From positions 1-64,000 of the forward strand of contig CAVJRQ010000009.1 in the NCBI GenBank assembly GCA_963652075.1: a stretch of DNA of 64,000 nucleotides. The letters are read 5' to 3'. A program made the position numbers and the translations under genes. The stretch is from Phocaeicola_A sp963652075. GTDB lineage: Bacteria > Bacteroidota > Bacteroidia > Bacteroidales > Bacteroidaceae. Below the pieces are notes generated by a model, which was not told the DNA's origin, searched no databases, and was given only the letters and a program-made list of their open reading frames with translations. Shown here one piece after another: positions 50,833-57,914 of this stretch (its first letter is position 1; every line of letters begins with the position of its first letter).

Positions 50833-50905
50833 GCGGAAATAGCTCAGTTGGTAGAGCACAACCTTGCCAAGGTTGGGGTCGCGAGTTCGAGTCTCGTTTT
50901 CCGCT
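50833..50905 (+). tRNA. tRNA-Gly (anticodon GCC), second copy
   Basis: Identical over all 73 nt to the copy at 50708, after a spacer of 52 nt that is not duplicated. Anticodon GCC. Confidence 0.97.
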
Positions 50906-50920
50906 CCATCCCCTAAGGAT

Positions 50921-51005
50921 GCTCGGATGGTGGAATCGGTAGACACGAGGGACTTAAAATCCCTTGGCTATTGCAGCTGTGCGGGTTCAAGTCCCGCTCC
51001 GAGTA
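50921..51005 (+). tRNA. tRNA-Leu (anticodon TAA)
   Basis: An 85-nt class II tRNA with a long variable arm (GGCTATTGCAGCT region). Acceptor GCTCGGA pairs with TCCGAGT. The anticodon loop is CTTAAAA (TAA, reading UUA/UUG), and the T-arm is GCGGG TTCAAGT CCCGC. It lies 15 nt after the second tRNA-Gly, probably in one transcript. Confidence 0.95.
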
Positions 51006-51015
51006 CGATGTCCGG

Positions 51016-51050
51016 AAGCATCTTTCATTCAGTTGAGAGGTGCTTTTTGT
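51016..51050 (+). terminator. Terminator of the tRNA operon
   Basis: An 8-bp stem AAGCATCT/AGGTGCTT (one G-U pair) with a T-rich tail (CTTTTTGT), 10 nt after tRNA-Leu. Confidence 0.75.
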
Positions 51051-51093
51051 CTGTTAAGGGAATACGTGAACTATAATTAAAATTCTAAATATC

Positions 51094-51939
51094 ATGAATC
51101 GACGCATTATCGCAAGCTTTCTGTCCGTTTTGATGTTAATCACCAATGTTTATTCCGTACCTCGTGTCAAAGAAACCTCGGGTGACAAACTGCCCGTGGC
51201 CGTTCGCGAGAGCCAGTGGAAAGGTAAAAAAGTAGCTTTCTTGGGTGATTCCATCACCGACAAGAAGCATATCGGTACCACCAAATGCTACTGGGAATAC
51301 CTCTCCGAGACGTTAGGTTTCACGCCCTACGTCTACGGCATCAACGGCAATCAGATGAACAAAATACTGGACCAGGCCAAGAAACTCTACGAGGAGCAGG
51401 GTGACGACATCGACGCTATCTTCATCTTCGCCGGCACCAACGACTACAACGCCGGAGTGCCCTTGGGCGAGTGGTACACCGAAGGAGCTCAGGTGACGCA
51501 GGTGAAAGGCGGAAACATGGAAACCCGTCGTCTCCGTTACTTCTGCATGACGGACAGCACCTTCAAGGGACGCATCAACTTGGCGTTGGACTACCTGAAG
51601 AGTCACTATCCCACGAAACAGATTATCATGATGACCCCGATACACCGTGCCTACGCCAAGTTCGGCGGTGTCAACGTGCAGCCCGCTGAGGTCTATGCCA
51701 ACAAGTTGGGCATCTTTGTGGACGAATACGTGAAGATAGTGAAGGAAGCCGCCAACGTATGGGCTGTACCCGTTATCGACCTGAACAGCGTCAGCGGTCT
51801 CTATCCTGTCAATGATGCCCACGTGCAGTACTTCCACGACGGCGAGACCGACCGTCTGCATCCCAATGCCAACGGTCACCAACGCATGGCTACCGCCATC
51901 ATGTACCAAATGCTGGTACTCCCTGCCACGTTCGAGTGA
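51094..51939 (+). CDS. SGNH/GDSL-family hydrolase
   Basis: A 281-residue secreted esterase or acetylhydrolase (signal MNRRIIASFLSVLMLITNVYS). The catalytic Ser is in VAFLGDSITDKK, the oxyanion Gly and Asn appear in FAGTNDYNAG, and the Asp-x-x-His pair in TDRLHPNANGHQRMATAI. SGNH enzymes of this type often deacetylate glycans in gut Bacteroidetes; the substrate is not indicated here since no glycan-utilisation genes adjoin. It is followed by 421 bp without a gene that holds two repeat arrays. Confidence 0.9.
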   Translation: MNRRIIASFLSVLMLITNVYSVPRVKETSGDKLPVAVRESQWKGKKVAFLGDSITDKKHIGTTKCYWEYLSETLGFTPYVYGINGNQMNKILDQAKKLYEEQGDDIDAIFIFAGTNDYNAGVPLGEWYTEGAQVTQVKGGNMETRRLRYFCMTDSTFKGRINLALDYLKSHYPTKQIIMMTPIHRAYAKFGGVNVQPAEVYANKLGIFVDEYVKIVKEAANVWAVPVIDLNSVSGLYPVNDAHVQYFHDGETDRLHPNANGHQRMATAIMYQMLVLPATFE

Positions 51940-51998
51940 CGGCGGGTTGAGGCGGCCTCGATGGATTTGCTAACTGGCTGTAAAATAGTTGTTTTCAT

Positions 51999-52100
51999 GT
52001 CGTACGACCATAGACCCTATAGTCGTACGACTATAACACCTAAGGACGTACGACTATAGCACCTTATGTCGTACGGCGTTAATACCTAACGTTGTACGAC
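51999..52100. repeat. Tandem 23-bp palindromic repeat array, family 3 (GTCGTACGAC)
   Basis: The cores CGTACG lie at 52001, 52024, 52047 and 52070, with TGTACG at 52093, an exact 23-bp period. The flanks are mostly GT...AC, giving the palindrome GTCGTACGAC. The linkers (such as TATAACACCTAAG and TATAGCACCTTAT) are similar but not identical. The array starts 60 bp after the SGNH hydrolase stop codon and lies 140 bp from the family 1 array at 52239. No other feature is seen in the 51940-52360 gap. Confidence 0.92.
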
Positions 52101-52238
52101 ATTGGAACGCTTGACAATGAGCTGCTTAGCAATGGGAACTTCATGATGCGCATAACTTCTCCGTAGCTACCGTATGTGTTTCCACGTATGTTCCAAAAAG
52201 CAAACAGGCGATAAGTTTTGTTATCCAAAGACCAGTCC

Positions 52239-52346
52239 GAACGCAAGTACTTACGATGACTGATGAAAGTACTTACGTTGGCTCACGTAAGTACTTACGT
52301 TGCTCGATGAAAGTACTTACGTTGGCAGGTGCAACTGCTTGCGTCT
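52239..52346. repeat. Tandem 22-bp palindromic repeat array, family 1, copy C (inverted)
   Basis: The cores AAGTACTT are at 52245, 52267, 52289 and 52311, with AACTGCTT at 52333, an exact 22-bp period. It runs in reverse relative to copies A and B. Its right-hand end, GGCAGGTGCAACTGCTTGCG, is the exact reverse complement of the diverged first unit of copy B at 40089. It ends 15 bp from the desulfoferrodoxin stop codon. Confidence 0.92.
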
Positions 52347-52360
52347 AACAAAAACAATTC

Positions 52361-52741
52361 CTACCCGTTTTTCCACAAACCGTGCAGGTTGCAATACTCC
52401 CGGGCTACCACCTCCCCAGTGGTTGCTTTGGTCAGGAAAACAGCCTCCGGCTTCTCGCCGGGCTTCAATTCATGACGCAACACGTCCGTGGGTGTCAGCA
52501 ACTCTATCCACTGGATATAATGTTCCGGCAGCATCGGATGCTCCACACTGCCTACACTCACCCGATAGCCGCCCTCGACGGGCTCTATCACGGGCACGTG
52601 TTTCTCCTTGGCACCGTCGGTGGTATTTTCCTTCATGAGTTTCATCGGCTGGTCGCAACAGCTGAGCACAGCTCCCGGGTTTACCACTTCCACCACGTTG
52701 CCGCAAACCGTGCAGCGGTAGATTTCTCTGTTCTTCGTCAT
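52361..52741 (-). CDS. Desulfoferrodoxin (superoxide reductase)
   Basis: A 126-residue two-domain iron protein that reduces superoxide to hydrogen peroxide without making oxygen, useful to an obligate anaerobe. The N-terminal desulforedoxin-like site is YRCTVCGNVVEVV with SCCDQPM (four Cys). The active-centre ligands are in KHVPVIE, EHPMLPEHYIQWIEL and YCNLHGLW (His and Cys). The start at 52741 is preceded by GGAGGAGC and by a promoter; a longer frame from 52798 would include the promoter. Confidence 0.95.
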   Translation of the reverse strand: MTKNREIYRCTVCGNVVEVVNPGAVLSCCDQPMKLMKENTTDGAKEKHVPVIEPVEGGYRVSVGSVEHPMLPEHYIQWIELLTPTDVLRHELKPGEKPEAVFLTKATTGEVVAREYCNLHGLWKNG

Positions 52742-52769
52742 AATCGCTCCTCCACTAATGTTATTGGGA

Positions 52770-52803
52770 CAAAGATACATAAATCTTTTATAAACCACTC
52801 AAA
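52770..52803 (-). promoter_or_regulatory. Promoter for desulfoferrodoxin
   Basis: -7 TATCTTTG (52770-52777) and -33 TTTG (52800-52803) on the minus strand, spacer 22 bp, 28 bp before the start. It excludes the longer start. Confidence 0.6.
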
Positions 52804-52896
52804 ATAAAAGCCTAATGCATTTCCAATTTGTGGGACGGCGTCTCACAAATTGACATGGAGTTATTAATTTTGAGCTACTCTTGTACCGCAAGAAGC

Positions 52897-53406
52897 CTAC
52901 TCATCCCCGTACGGAACGTCCGGTTCGGCGGCGATGGAGGGACTCTCTTCGGGTGGTGCGTAACGGTGGTGTATCTTGTGGTCTTCAACGAATATAAGGT
53001 TGAGGGTGAACTCAAGAGACCGCAAGGTTTGTTCCTTGACTTTGGGCTTTAGTTGACATTCCCAAATGGTGATGCAGTGCCAGCCCATCTCGGCCAGCTT
53101 GCGCTGCTCCTCCTTGTCCCGCTCCTTGTTGCGTTCTATCTTCCTCCGCCAGAACTCCGCTCTTGTTCGGGGCATGACGTAATGGTTGCAACCCTCATGC
53201 CCATGCCAAAAACAACCGTTGACGAAGATTACCGTTCGGTATTTGCGCAGCACAATGTCAGGTTTCCCGGGTAGCCGCGGGTGGTTCAGCCTGTAACGGA
53301 ATCCGTGAGCGAAGAGATACTTGCGCACTGTCAGTTCCGGCTTCGTACCTTTGCCGGGGATGGAAGCCATACATCGATGCCGCTGTTCCTTGGTCATCTT
53401 GTCCAT
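52897..53406 (-). CDS. vsr: Very short patch repair endonuclease
   Basis: A 169-residue Vsr nuclease that nicks 5' of the T in T:G mismatches left by deamination of 5-methylcytosine. The match to E. coli Vsr is strong: RHRCMASIPGKGTKPELTVRKYLFAHGFRYRLN, GKPDIVLRKYRTVIFVNGCFWHGHEGC. Catalytic Asp50 and His68/His70 line up with D51, H69 and H71 of E. coli Vsr. The C-terminal tail of about 30 residues is extra. It lies 37 bp after the restriction enzyme, last in the methylase-endonuclease-vsr order, as expected for a partner of a C5 methylase. Confidence 0.95.
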   Translation of the reverse strand: MDKMTKEQRHRCMASIPGKGTKPELTVRKYLFAHGFRYRLNHPRLPGKPDIVLRKYRTVIFVNGCFWHGHEGCNHYVMPRTRAEFWRRKIERNKERDKEEQRKLAEMGWHCITIWECQLKPKVKEQTLRSLEFTLNLIFVEDHKIHHRYAPPEESPSIAAEPDVPYGDE

Positions 53407-53443
53407 GCTCTGAATTCCTTATATTTAGTCGAACGCCTGCGTC

Positions 53444-54562
53444 TTATTTCGAGAACTGGAACTTAGGTTTCGTTTCTATCCATTCCCTCAGAGGAACTTC
53501 ATACTGTTTTGCAAAGCCTTCGCACTGCACGAGCCAACCTTCGTACAGGCTACTATGCTTTAGAATCTCGTTGTTATACTCTTCTATCATTGCGTACAGC
53601 TCTCTGGTGGGGTGTGAGAGTATCCCCTTTATGGTATCGGAATATTCCACTATCATGTTGAACACTTGCGCAACCGGGTGTGGAAGTCTTCTTCCGTCCA
53701 CATGCGTAATGGATCCTCCCGCTGAATAGAGGTCGCGTATGTTGGGCATGACGACTTGGTTGTACGAGCAGAGCCATAGCGTCGTGTTGTTGTATTTTGT
53801 ATGACTGGGCGCAGGATTCAACGCTTCAGGGAACAGTATCATGCATTGCGCCTGCAACTTTCGCCTTGTTTCTGTTTCAAGGGAATTCCAAATTACGATG
53901 TTGAATGAATGGGCTTTGTCCACGTTATCTGCCGTTATCCACCAAGGCATTTCCTTGCGCTTCGCCTTTTCCGCTATCTCCCGGTAGTATTTTCTGGCTA
54001 ATGCAATGTTGTCATCTGACGTACGGAACTCATCATACGTAGTCCCCATCTTTGCGAAGATTGTTTCCTCCTTGTCTATCTGCATGTTTATCAGATACCG
54101 GGGCGAGTGGGTGACGGCGATGTCGTACAGAACGTCTTGATACGGTCGGCATTTGAATTGGGGAATCTCTCCGCCTAATTTGCCAAACGCCATATAGATA
54201 TCCTCCACGTTTTCAACCCTTGTGGTCTCCACTATACTGCTGCCTGTTGATGTCCAATGGTCTTCTTTTGTCGATTTGACCTCCACTCCATAGTATTGTT
54301 CCGCGACGATGTCCGGAAACCGTTGTCCCGATACCAACTTCACCTCTGCCGCATCAAATGGAGAACCTTGACAAGCCATTCGGATTTTCTCCAAAACGCA
54401 GGTTTCCAATGACGATGCCGTAAGGCTTTTATATGCCAAAGGATTCCCGTGGGCTTCACTGTTGAGTATCTTTTCCGTTTGTCCCATCAAAGCGGTGAAC
54501 GCTTCGTGTGCAAGCGCTATGTCCCGCTTCCGTATAGCAATAATGTTTTGTTTGTAATCCAT
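53444..54562 (-). CDS. Type II restriction endonuclease, PD-(D/E)XK type
   Basis: A 372-residue protein of a restriction-modification system. The catalytic core is visible as FPDIVAEQYYGVEVKST, with Asp84 and Glu94-x-Lys96 in PD-(D/E)XK order. The rest shows no family I can name with certainty, and the recognition site cannot be read from the sequence. It starts 2 bp before the methylase stop, a tight arrangement that makes expression follow the protective methylase. The region is more AT-rich than its flanks, which supports lateral acquisition. Confidence 0.82.
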   Translation of the reverse strand: MDYKQNIIAIRKRDIALAHEAFTALMGQTEKILNSEAHGNPLAYKSLTASSLETCVLEKIRMACQGSPFDAAEVKLVSGQRFPDIVAEQYYGVEVKSTKEDHWTSTGSSIVETTRVENVEDIYMAFGKLGGEIPQFKCRPYQDVLYDIAVTHSPRYLINMQIDKEETIFAKMGTTYDEFRTSDDNIALARKYYREIAEKAKRKEMPWWITADNVDKAHSFNIVIWNSLETETRRKLQAQCMILFPEALNPAPSHTKYNNTTLWLCSYNQVVMPNIRDLYSAGGSITHVDGRRLPHPVAQVFNMIVEYSDTIKGILSHPTRELYAMIEEYNNEILKHSSLYEGWLVQCEGFAKQYEVPLREWIETKPKFQFSK

Positions 54563-54564
54563 CG

Positions 54565-55926
54565 TTATTCAAAATATAAAGGCCAAACTTCTTGAATCCT
54601 TCGTCCTATGTTGTAGGCCAACATAGGGGGTACTGCATTGCCGATTACCTTGTAAGCGCCGGATGGGCTAACGGCGTATTTACTGCTATTCCCCTTATAG
54701 AACACAAACGGATAGTCGGGAGGAAAGGTTTGAATCAAGGCACATTCGCGGGGTGTCAACCTGCGCTCCTCCAATCCTTTGTTGAGTTCCTCCTGATTCT
54801 TTCCTCCATGTTCCCGTGACAAACGGCGATACTCGATATTTCCGTGATGCTCTGAGCGAATGGTCGGCCCTTGCCCGTCATAGTCGATTTCCGTTTGACC
54901 TTGTCCATGAGCCAGATATTTCGCCTTTGAGAAGGTCATTTGAGCCAAATCCGATGAACATCCCGGTTCAGGCAGCCCGTGGAACACGTCACGACAGGTG
55001 ACCGGGTCGGACAATTTACCATTGCGGCAGTTGTAATTGTGTGTAGGCTGTGGGTACGGGTTGAACTCGGATGGTATTTCTTTTCTCTCCAGTGCCTCTA
55101 TGGCGTTCGGTGTCAGCGCAGATCTTTTGATGCCGATGAATATCACGCGTTCACGGGTTTCTGGAACTCCGTAGTTGGCGGCGTGGAGAATTTGTGGGTC
55201 AAGCACTATATAGTCGTTGCCGTGGGCGGACGAGAAATCCCGTTGGATGATATCCTTTACAGAACCTAAACTGACGAGTCCCTTCACGTTCTCGGCAATG
55301 AACATTTTCGGTTGCACGATGTCGATGACCTGCTTCATCCACATGTATAGCTTGCCGCGAGTCTCTTCCATGGGTTTATCATCAGTCCGTTTCTCTCCGT
55401 CGTGCGTCACCATAGACTCGAATCCCTTCCTTTTCCCCGCTACACTAAAGTCTTGGCATGGGAAACCACCGGTCACGATATCCACGTCATGAGGGAATAC
55501 ATCGTGTCCTTCCCGATGGAGCTTTACTAAGTTGACGACGCTTTCCAAGTGGTAGATATCCGGATTGACATTGAAACGTGACATGTACCGCAGCCACGTA
55601 AGTTTGGCTTCTTCCAGAATGTCGCAGGCGAATACGGTGCGGAAGACGTTTCGTTGCAGCATCACCCACTCTTGGTTGACCTCGTGGTGTACGCATCCGG
55701 TGTCTGGTACGGATTTCCGATGACAGATGAATCCTCCTTCCAAACCGAGGTCCATCCCTCCGCATCCGGAAAAGAGCGACAATACTCTCAGCGTGCCGGC
55801 TTCTTTCCGCTCAACATCCCCGTTGTTAAAAAACAGGTCGAACTGCGGTTCAGCCAACACGTCGGAATATTCTTGCTTCACCACGTAAGGTTTACAGGTA
55901 TGTTTTTCTTCTTTATTTTCGCTCAT
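54565..55926 (-). CDS. DNA cytosine-C5 methyltransferase
   Basis: A 453-residue C5-cytosine methylase with the ordered motifs: I (LFSGCGGMDLGL, residues 51-62), IV (GGFPCQDFSVAGKRKG, catalytic Cys157), VI (IAENVKGL, 212-214) and VIII (PETRERVIF). The C-terminal motifs IX and X appear as RRLTPRECALIQTFP and YKVIGNAVPPMLAYNIGRRI. The target-recognition region is about 290-390. A 45-residue N-terminal extension precedes motif I. It is the first gene of the methylase-restriction-vsr unit. The specific sequence methylated is unknown. Confidence 0.95.
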   Translation of the reverse strand: MSENKEEKHTCKPYVVKQEYSDVLAEPQFDLFFNNGDVERKEAGTLRVLSLFSGCGGMDLGLEGGFICHRKSVPDTGCVHHEVNQEWVMLQRNVFRTVFACDILEEAKLTWLRYMSRFNVNPDIYHLESVVNLVKLHREGHDVFPHDVDIVTGGFPCQDFSVAGKRKGFESMVTHDGEKRTDDKPMEETRGKLYMWMKQVIDIVQPKMFIAENVKGLVSLGSVKDIIQRDFSSAHGNDYIVLDPQILHAANYGVPETRERVIFIGIKRSALTPNAIEALERKEIPSEFNPYPQPTHNYNCRNGKLSDPVTCRDVFHGLPEPGCSSDLAQMTFSKAKYLAHGQGQTEIDYDGQGPTIRSEHHGNIEYRRLSREHGGKNQEELNKGLEERRLTPRECALIQTFPPDYPFVFYKGNSSKYAVSPSGAYKVIGNAVPPMLAYNIGRRIQEVWPLYFE

Positions 55927-55946
55927 TTGATAACATCAGTTCTTCG

Positions 55947-55965
55947 TTGAAAGGCAAAGGTACGA
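55947..55965 (-). promoter_or_regulatory. Promoter of the methylase-restriction-vsr unit
   Basis: The minus strand has TCGTACCTTTGCCTTTCAA with -7 TACCTTTG (55955-55962), 29 bp before the methylase start. This 19-bp block is identical to the one at 15508-15526. Confidence 0.6.
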
Positions 55966-56106
55966 CTTTCTTTCTTATTTCCGCCAATCCGCCTCTGTTT
56001 TATGTTCATCTCTCTATCTTGCCTTGTTTCATGACGAATTATCTGCCAAATGAAGGTTGACCGCTACATTTTTCGATTTCCATGCACGGAATACGGGGAA
56101 TTGGCG

Positions 56107-56114
56107 TAACTTTG
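56107..56114 (+). promoter_or_regulatory. -7 element for cysS
   Basis: TAACTTTG on the plus strand, giving a leader of about 87 bp to cysS. No clear -33. Confidence 0.45.
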
Positions 56115-56206
56115 CAACTCCCCCGTCAGAGAATCGGCCCGAATAGGGTGGGGAGACAGGACGGGACGAAGAGAAGAGATATACCAATCGCTAAAAGTTA
56201 GAGTAT

Positions 56207-57682
56207 ATGGAACAACAATTAGTCATTTACAATACATTGACCCGCACGAAGGAGGCCTTCAGGCCGTTGCATGCTCCTAATGTGGGCATGTATGTCTGTG
56301 GACCTACGGTGTACGGTGATGCCCACCTGGGTCATACGCGTCCGGCCATCACCTTCGACCTGCTCTTCAGGTACCTCAAGCACCTGGGATACAAGGTTCG
56401 TTATGTGCGCAACATCACCGATGTGGGTCACTTGGAACACGATGCCGACGAGGGTGAGGACAAGATTGGCAAGAAAGCGCGCCTGGAGCAACTGGAACCC
56501 ATGGAGGTGGTGCAGTACTATCTGAACCGCTACCACAAGGCGATGGAGGCTCTCAACGTCCTGCCGCCCAGCATCGAGCCGCACGCCTCCGGTCACATCA
56601 TCGAGCAGATTCAGTTGGTGAAGGAGATTCTGGACAACGGGTACGCCTACGTGAGTGAAGGTTCCGTCTATTTCGACGTGGTGAAGTACAACAAAGACCA
56701 CCACTACGGCAAACTCTCAGGACGCAATCTGGAAGATGTGCTCAATACCACCCGTGAACTGGATGGTCAGCAGGAGAAACACAACCCTGCGGACTTCGCC
56801 TTGTGGAAGAAGGCGCAACCCGAGCATATCATGCGTTGGCCCAGTCCCTGGAGCGACGGCTTCCCCGGATGGCATTGCGAATGTACCGCCATGGGGCGTA
56901 AATACCTGGGTTCGCATTTCGACATCCACGGAGGTGGCATCGACCTTGTGTTTCCCCACCACGAGTGCGAGATAGCGCAAAGCGTGGCTTCGCAAGGCGA
57001 CGATATGGTGCACTATTGGATGCACAACAACATGATTACCATCAACGGAACCAAGATGGGAAAGAGCTTGGGCAACTTCATCACGCTGGACCAGTTCTTT
57101 ACTGGCAACCACCCGTTGTTGACGCAAGCCTACAGTCCGATGACGATACGTTTCTTCATCTTGCAGGCGCACTACCGCAGTACGGTGGACTTCAGCAACG
57201 AGGCTCTGCAAGCTGCCCAGAAGGGTTTTGAACGCTTGGCTGATGCCGTGGCCAACTTGGAACGTATCGAACCGGCTGCTGTGTCTACCGTGGAGGTGAA
57301 GGACTTGCGCCAGAAATGTTACGACGCGATGAACGACGACCTCAACACGCCTATCGTGATTGCCCACCTGTTTGACGCTTGCCGCGCTATCAACACGCTC
57401 ATCGACAAGAAAGCGGCCATCAGCGCTGAAGACTTGAAGGAACTGAAGGAGGTGTTCCACCTCTTTGTCTTCGACATTCTGGGTCTGAAGACTGAACGTG
57501 AGGCGGATGCCGCCCGTGAAGAGGCCTTTGGCAAGGCTGTGGATATGTTGTTGGAGCAACGTACCATCGCCAAGGCCAACAAGGACTGGGCGACGAGCGA
57601 CAAGATTCGCAACGAGCTGACCGCTCTCGGATTTGAAATCAAAGACACCAAAGAGGGTGCCGTTTGGCGACTCAACAAGTAA
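56207..57682 (+). CDS. cysS: Cysteine--tRNA ligase
   Basis: A 491-residue class I synthetase charging tRNA-Cys. Zinc-site and HIGH motifs are in MYVCGPTVYGDAHLGHTRPAITFDLLFR; the metal-site continuation is WHCECTAMGRKYLGSHFDIHGGGIDLVFPHHECEIAQS. The KMSKS counterpart is INGTKMGKSLGNFIT. The C-terminal anticodon-binding DALR-like part (about 340-491) ends KEGAVWRLNK. A strong hairpin follows at 57735. Confidence 0.97.
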   Translation: MEQQLVIYNTLTRTKEAFRPLHAPNVGMYVCGPTVYGDAHLGHTRPAITFDLLFRYLKHLGYKVRYVRNITDVGHLEHDADEGEDKIGKKARLEQLEPMEVVQYYLNRYHKAMEALNVLPPSIEPHASGHIIEQIQLVKEILDNGYAYVSEGSVYFDVVKYNKDHHYGKLSGRNLEDVLNTTRELDGQQEKHNPADFALWKKAQPEHIMRWPSPWSDGFPGWHCECTAMGRKYLGSHFDIHGGGIDLVFPHHECEIAQSVASQGDDMVHYWMHNNMITINGTKMGKSLGNFITLDQFFTGNHPLLTQAYSPMTIRFFILQAHYRSTVDFSNEALQAAQKGFERLADAVANLERIEPAAVSTVEVKDLRQKCYDAMNDDLNTPIVIAHLFDACRAINTLIDKKAAISAEDLKELKEVFHLFVFDILGLKTEREADAAREEAFGKAVDMLLEQRTIAKANKDWATSDKIRNELTALGFEIKDTKEGAVWRLNK

Positions 57683-57734
57683 GTCCGCCGATGATAGACG
57701 ATTGTCCAAGGATTTGCGTGGCTTGACAGTGAAA

Positions 57735-57770
57735 AATAAAATCCGATGAGGCATCTTGTCGGATTTTATT
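57735..57770. terminator. Terminator after cysS
   Basis: A perfect 12-bp stem AATAAAATCCGA/TCGGATTTTATT with a 12-nt loop. AT-rich flanks would allow it to work in both directions. The rest of the 232-bp gap to the GH2 gene shows no clear promoter. Confidence 0.8.
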
Positions 57771-57914
57771 CGTAACTTGGCGGCGTGAAACCAAGAACAC
57801 GGAAGCATGCTCGAGATTGTAAACAGATATCCGGTAGGAATACAGACCTTCGAGAACATTCGGGATTATCCGTGAAGAATAAACAACCCTGAACAGAAAG
57901 ACAAACCCAATATC

